DNA from: JAXLWB01 sp046328715
GTDB taxonomy: Bacteria > Chloroflexota > Anaerolineae > Caldilineales > Caldilineaceae
Direction: 5' to 3'
Assembly (NCBI GenBank): GCA_046328715.1
Contig: JAXLWB010000001.1
Coordinates: 186,001-250,000 of the forward strand
Length of the DNA: 64,000 bases
Position numbers and translations under genes: made by a program. Below are positions 60,170 through 64,000 of this stretch, piece after piece (position 1 is the first letter of the stretch; every line of letters starts with the position of its first letter). The notes beneath the pieces were generated by a model. That model searched no databases. It saw only the letters and a list, made by a program, of their open reading frames with translations, and was not told the DNA's origin.

Positions 60170-62140
60170 ATGAAACACAAAAGTATCTTTTGGTTTACCT
60201 TGCTGATGCTGGTCAGCCTGGTGGCAACGAGCTGTGCTCCGGCTGCTCCCGGTGCTGCAGCGCCTGCGCCAGCAGCCGCACAACCGGCAGAAGCGCAACC
60301 CGCGGCGGCAGATCAACCCTCTGCCGGACTCGGCGATCTGCCCAGAAACGAGACGCTGATCGCTGACATCCTGACGGGGCGCGTCGGCTCGCCAGATGAC
60401 TTCAACAACTGGGTTGGCTGGAAGTGGCGCGACCGCGGTATGCAGAACCTGGCGAACGAACCGCTCTGGTCAGTTGATTTCGCCACCGGCAAGATCATTA
60501 ACGGCCTGGCGGACGGTGATCCAGTCTATAATGACGACTTTACACAGGTCACGTTCCCGCTGCGCCAGGGGGTTACCTGGTCCGATGGCGAGCCATTTAC
60601 CTCGGCCGATGTCGTCTTTACGGTTGAGACCTTGATGAAACACACGGAATTCAACGACAACAGCTTTTTTGTCGAGAACGTAAAGAGTGTCACTGCGCCC
60701 GACGACCACACTGTAGCTTTCGAACTCAATCAGCCAAACTCTCGCTTCCACACCCGCTTCCTTGATCGCTGGGGCTGCGCCTGGATTATGCCCAAGCACA
60801 TCTGGGAGTCAGTGGCAGATCCGGTCACCTTCAAGTTTAACCCGTTTGTTGGCACAGGTCCCTACAAACTGCACAGCTTTGACCCGTCCGGTTTCTGGAC
60901 AATCTGGGAGAAGCGCGCTGACTGGGACAAGAGCCCAACCGGTATGATGTTCGGCGAGCCCAAGCCCAAGTACATTGTCTTCCAATATTTCGCCGATGAA
61001 GGTGCGAAAATCCTGGCACAGTTGACCCATCAGGCTGACGTCCTCGGCGTTTCCTCGGATGGCCTCAAGGCTGTGCTACAGCAGTGTGACACCTGCCGCG
61101 CCTACCGACGCACTTGGCCCTATGTTGTCAACAACGACCCGGCTGAAACTGGTATCACCTTCAACACTGCCAAGGCTCCTTATGACAACAAGGACGTGCG
61201 CTGGGCGCTGTTGTTGTCCATTGATATTGCTGATTACATGGGCATCGCCGTGGATGGTACCGGTGCGCTCAGCCCCGTGCACATTCCATCGCTCGCCAAC
61301 TACCCTGATGACTTCATCAAGCCGATGCTCTCGTGGTTGGGAGATTTTTCGCTGGATATTGGCAACGGTGAGACCTTCAAGCCGTTCGATGCCAATGCCT
61401 CGCAGCGCATCGTCGAGTATGCCAAGGGCCGCGGCTACGAAGTGCCCACTGATCCTGCCGAGCTGGGCAAGCTCTTCGGCTATGGCTGGTACAAGTATGC
61501 ACCGGATGTAGCTGAAAAGCTGCTCGTCAAGAATGGCTTCAGCAAGAACGCTGATGGCAAGTGGCTGTTGCCCGATGGTCAGCCGTGGAAACTCGCCTGC
61601 CTCAGCGGAACAGTGGCAGTGAACCACGATTTCCGCAACTGCACGGCGGCAGTGCAAGCATGGAAGCGCTTTGGTATTGATGCCAGCCAGTTTACCTCCG
61701 AGGCGTCAGGTAGCCTTGGGCCCAATGGTGACTTTGATGTGTCAGGTGCCTGGCCTGCTCAGGAACCGTGGGGTGCTGGGCCTGACCTCTATCGTGTGCT
61801 GGATTTCTACAACTCTGCCTATATCGAACCGATTGGTACCACAACCAAGGGCCATCCTTCGCGCTGGTCGTCACCTGAGATGGATGCCGTGATCGAGAAA
61901 TTACGCAACACCGATCCGACTGACTCTAAGGCTGTCATTGATGCTGGCATCGAGGGCCTCAAGATCGCGGTTGCCGAAATGCCTGGCATTCCGACCTACG
62001 GTTATGTCGGCTTCGTGACTTGGGACGAGCAATACTGGACAAATTGGCCAGGTGCAGAGAATCCCTACACCCAGCCTTACACCCACTGGGGGCCGTTCAA
62101 GTATATGACGCCGTCCTTGAAGCCAACTGGCAATCAGTAA
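60170..62140 (+). CDS. ABC transporter substrate-binding lipoprotein, family 5 (peptide/oligosaccharide type)
   Basis: 656 residues; AAGGAG lies 8 nt upstream of ATG 60170. Lipobox SLVATSC (Cys about 23) and an Ala/Pro/Gln linker. The mature part has the SBP_bac_5 pattern: FPLRQGVTWSDGEPFTSADV, TVAFELNQPNSRFHTRFLDR, FVGTGPYKLHSF, FNTAKAPYDNKDVRWALLLS. Longer than typical DppA (about 535), like oligosaccharide-binding members. Given the LacI gene 45 bp upstream on the same strand, it may carry a carbohydrate rather than a peptide. Confidence 0.93.
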   Translation: MKHKSIFWFTLLMLVSLVATSCAPAAPGAAAPAPAAAQPAEAQPAAADQPSAGLGDLPRNETLIADILTGRVGSPDDFNNWVGWKWRDRGMQNLANEPLWSVDFATGKIINGLADGDPVYNDDFTQVTFPLRQGVTWSDGEPFTSADVVFTVETLMKHTEFNDNSFFVENVKSVTAPDDHTVAFELNQPNSRFHTRFLDRWGCAWIMPKHIWESVADPVTFKFNPFVGTGPYKLHSFDPSGFWTIWEKRADWDKSPTGMMFGEPKPKYIVFQYFADEGAKILAQLTHQADVLGVSSDGLKAVLQQCDTCRAYRRTWPYVVNNDPAETGITFNTAKAPYDNKDVRWALLLSIDIADYMGIAVDGTGALSPVHIPSLANYPDDFIKPMLSWLGDFSLDIGNGETFKPFDANASQRIVEYAKGRGYEVPTDPAELGKLFGYGWYKYAPDVAEKLLVKNGFSKNADGKWLLPDGQPWKLACLSGTVAVNHDFRNCTAAVQAWKRFGIDASQFTSEASGSLGPNGDFDVSGAWPAQEPWGAGPDLYRVLDFYNSAYIEPIGTTTKGHPSRWSSPEMDAVIEKLRNTDPTDSKAVIDAGIEGLKIAVAEMPGIPTYGYVGFVTWDEQYWTNWPGAENPYTQPYTHWGPFKYMTPSLKPTGNQ

Positions 62141-62172
62141 TACCAATTGAAGTTGCAAACGTCCTGAATTTT

Positions 62173-62337
62173 CACTGTAAATAAAGTGTAGGTTAAGTTT
62201 TCGGTAGTTGGAAGATCTGTCATTCTGAGCGAGAGCTTTTTCGAGCGAAGAATCTTGCGCTGTTGACCAGCCAAGATTCTTCGTCGCATACAGCCGCTCC
62301 TCAGAATGACAAACATCGAAGAATTTAATTTACAGTG
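62173..62337. repeat. MITE-like nested inverted repeat after the family-5 binding-protein gene
   Basis: Outer arms CACTGTAAAT (62173-62182) and ATTTACAGTG (62328-62337) enclose inner arms GTCATTCTGAG (62219-62229) and CTCAGAATGAC (62300-62310) and a GAAGAATCTT/AAGATTCTTC core. The GTCATTCTGAG...GAAGAATC pattern is a familiar dispersed bacterial repeat. No ORF inside. Confidence 0.8.
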
Positions 62338-62342
62338 GTAAG

Positions 62343-62484
62343 TACAACCAAGAAAATAAGTAGAGAAAGACAAACTGAACGAACGACTTCCGGGAAGGGT
62401 CTACCGATCAACTTTCTTCGTAGACAGACCCTTCCCGGAAGTGGCTGGCTATCTTTCTGATTTCTAACTTCTTTCTCGGTTGTA
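62343..62484. repeat. Second nested inverted repeat with CCGGGAAGGG core
   Basis: Outer arms TACAACCAAGAAA (62343-62355) and TTTCTCGGTTGTA (62472-62484); core ACTTCCGGGAAGGGTCTA (62386-62403) with AGACCCTTCCCGGAAGTG (62426-62443). The core is related to 46089-46140. Confidence 0.8.
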
Positions 62485-62551
62485 TTTAGCAGATATGGCT
62501 GAAATTCATTGCGTTTCATAGGACAATTGGTATAAGATTGCTGAGAAATGT

Positions 62552-62596
62552 GTACAAAGCGTTGCGCAGCCGAATCGACTGCGCAACGCTTTGTAC
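62552..62596. repeat. Perfect 18-bp hairpin before the DppB-like gene
   Basis: GTACAAAGCGTTGCGCAG and CTGCGCAACGCTTTGTAC with a 9-nt loop, 39 bp before the permease ATG. Confidence 0.95.
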
Positions 62597-62634
62597 GATG
62601 CCTTGTAAGAAAACTCTCTAGGGGATTGACCCGC

Positions 62635-63639
62635 ATGTTCTTACGACGTTATCTCATCCCACGCCTCATCCAATACATCCTAGTGATCTTTTTCGGGATC
62701 ACTGCGGTCTTCTTTATCCCGCGCTTGCTACCCAATGATCCTGTCCTGCGTACAATCGATGCAATGCGCTCGCGCGGTGCATCGCTAGAACCCGGCGCAA
62801 TTGATAAGATCATCGCCGATCTGACGCAGATGTATGGCTTGGGCGGCTCATGGTTTGATCAATATGGGGCATTTTGGGGTCGCCTGGCCCGAGGGGATCT
62901 GGGCGTCTCATTTTTCCAGTTTCCCACACCCGTGAATAGCCTGATTGGCACGGCCCTACCCTGGACCGCTGGCCTCTTGCTGACAACCACGGTGCTCTCT
63001 TGGGTGGTCGGCAATATCCTTGGTGCCTTTGCCGGTTATTATGCGAATAGTCGCTGGGCCCAAGTTGCTGATGCCACGGCGATGGTGATTCGTCCGATGC
63101 CCTATTACATTTTCTCCTTTGCTTTACTCCTGCTCTTTGCCTATGCGGTCCGCTGGTTTCCGGTCTCCGGTGGTGCCAAACTGGGCATGCAGCCCAGATT
63201 TTCCTGGCCTTTCATCCAAAGTGTTCTTTTGCACTCATTCCTGCCTGCGCTTTCCATCGTGGTTTTGGGTATGGCAGTCTGGTTCCAGACCATGAAGCTT
63301 GTGGTGCAGACCGTCGTCGGCGAGAGCTATGTTCAATATGCGCGCCTGGCTGGCGTTACTGAAGGTAGGATCGTCTCTCGATATGTCTTTCGCAACGCCT
63401 TGCTGCCGCAGATTACGGGATTGGCCCTTTCGCTTGGGTTAATTTTCAGCGGTGCCTTGATCACCGAGATTGTTTTTTCATACCCAGGCCTGGGTACTCT
63501 CCTGTACCGCGCTATCATTAACGGTGACTACAACCTGATCATGGGCATCACGATCTTCTCGATCATTGCCATCACCACTGCTGTCTTACTGGTAGATCTG
63601 ATCTACCCACTTTTCGATCCGCGGATCAGGTATTCATAA
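62635..63639 (+). CDS. ABC transporter permease, DppB-like
   Basis: 334 residues from ATG 62635 (MFLRRYLIPRLIQYIL), with AGGGGA 10 nt upstream; the frame to 62548 would translate the hairpin. Six membrane helices, N-terminal LIQYILVIFFGITAVFFIPR, and the C-terminal inner-membrane motif YVQYARLAGVTEGRIVSRYV (EAA loop). Pairs with the binding protein upstream and the DppC-like gene downstream. Confidence 0.93.
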   Translation: MFLRRYLIPRLIQYILVIFFGITAVFFIPRLLPNDPVLRTIDAMRSRGASLEPGAIDKIIADLTQMYGLGGSWFDQYGAFWGRLARGDLGVSFFQFPTPVNSLIGTALPWTAGLLLTTTVLSWVVGNILGAFAGYYANSRWAQVADATAMVIRPMPYYIFSFALLLLFAYAVRWFPVSGGAKLGMQPRFSWPFIQSVLLHSFLPALSIVVLGMAVWFQTMKLVVQTVVGESYVQYARLAGVTEGRIVSRYVFRNALLPQITGLALSLGLIFSGALITEIVFSYPGLGTLLYRAIINGDYNLIMGITIFSIIAITTAVLLVDLIYPLFDPRIRYS

Positions 63640-63748
63640 GCGTTGGCTTCCCCAGCGTGTTTCAGATTTACTGTTCTACTGGCAAATTCGCAGATTGTGA
63701 CTGCTAACAGTATCGTCTGCCTATGCTCAAAAAAGGAGTGCCGAGAGC

Positions 63749-64000
63749 GTGAAGTTATTTAGAGACCTGCTTAGAGACTACCGTTTCACCATGGGCTTTG
63801 GGATCGTGGTGCTGATGCTCATTTTCGCTGGCCTTGCTCTGTTTTCGCCCTATGACCCAACACTTTGGGGTGAGGTGCCGCGTGATATGCGCCCATCCGC
63901 CCAATACTGGCTAGGCACCGATTCCAATGGTCAGGACATCTTTTGGATGGCGACCTTTGCTGTCCGCAACTCGTTGACCATTGCGTTGATTGCTGGGCTT
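63749..64000 (+). CDS. ABC transporter permease, DppC-like (partial, runs off right edge)
   Basis: The first 84 codons from GTG 63749 with AAGGAG 8 nt upstream. Translation begins VKLFRDLLRDYRFTMGFGIV and continues with a membrane helix (VVLMLIFAGLALFSPYDP) and the family motif YWLGTDSNGQDIFW (HxLGTD..G.D). The rest lies outside the window. Confidence 0.92.
   Translation, partial: MKLFRDLLRDYRFTMGFGIVVLMLIFAGLALFSPYDPTLWGEVPRDMRPSAQYWLGTDSNGQDIFWMATFAVRNSLTIALIAGL

Noticed and set aside
62141..62634. Insertion sequence in the transporter gap
   Set aside because: Inverted repeats are present but there is no transposase frame.

Overview
The window reads as a chromosomal segment of a Chloroflexota bacterium, most likely of the Caldilineae/Anaerolineae type. 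This is an inference from several signs: lipoproteins with long Ala/Pro linkers after the lipobox Cys, exported proteases carrying a short LP[LV][MV]-type motif, LytR-CpsA-Psr (LCP) proteins with Thr/Pro-rich stalks, a MoaD-MoaE fusion, a secreted alpha-2-macroglobulin, and many ABC sugar transporters with Ala-rich binding proteins. GC content is moderate and gene density is high. Most of the window is ordinary chromosome; accessory material is concentrated at 26.4-30.0 kb.

Layout. 0-5 kb: a HicA toxin (HicB starts at the edge), a Ycf46-like AAA ATPase with a TerB-N-like partner, an intracellular subtilase, and a small I9-like protein. 5-8 kb: VOC protein, moeA, moaC and a moaD-moaE fusion (molybdenum cofactor). 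8.2-9.5 kb: RNase P RNA followed by six tRNAs (Leu, Ala, Gly, Phe, Gln, His). 9.5-9.76 kb: a free-standing promoter / 20-codon ORF / terminator unit. 9.8-20 kb: mgtE, a large secreted subtilase, and an alpha-2-macroglobulin with an odd internal lipoprotein-like segment. 20-26 kb: an SDR, a transglutaminase / alpha-E / ATP-grasp cluster, and an alpha/beta hydrolase. 26.4-30 kb: a VapBC-like toxin-antitoxin pair, a CHAT-protease + FGE-lectin fusion whose C-terminus looks like a diversity-generating retroelement (DGR) variable region, and a broken DUF559 nuclease gene bounded by two copies of a large inverted-repeat element. 30-46 kb: enolase-superfamily enzyme, ABC exporter, CpXC protein, cinA, HD hydrolase, two LCP ligases, a TIM-barrel isomerase, galT, thioesterase, glycosyltransferase, GtrA protein, and a frameshifted O-antigen ligase. 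46-49 kb: secreted M28 peptidase and tRNA-Ser. 49-64 kb: carbohydrate uptake: LacI regulator, inositol-dehydrogenase-like enzyme and an RbsABC-type transporter; a CUT1 transporter divergent from a second LacI regulator; then the start of a family-5 (Dpp/Opp-type) transporter that runs off the edge.

Regulation is unusually readable. Both LacI-type regulators have perfect palindromes with the family core AAnCGnTT placed on good -35/-10 promoters, one in front of the RbsB-like gene (55463-55510) and one in front of the second lacI (58959-59000).

A window-wide oddity is that most gene boundaries carry a hairpin whose arms are built of short degenerate tandem repeats, with a different unit at each site. 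Similar short-repeat sequence also appears inside genes as inter-domain linkers. At least one such hairpin ends in a T-run and looks like a genuine terminator (tRNA-Ser). A second set of GC-rich hairpins and a third set of ~130-200 bp inverted repeats (three copies) are also present. No CRISPR array, prophage, reverse transcriptase or rRNA operon was seen.
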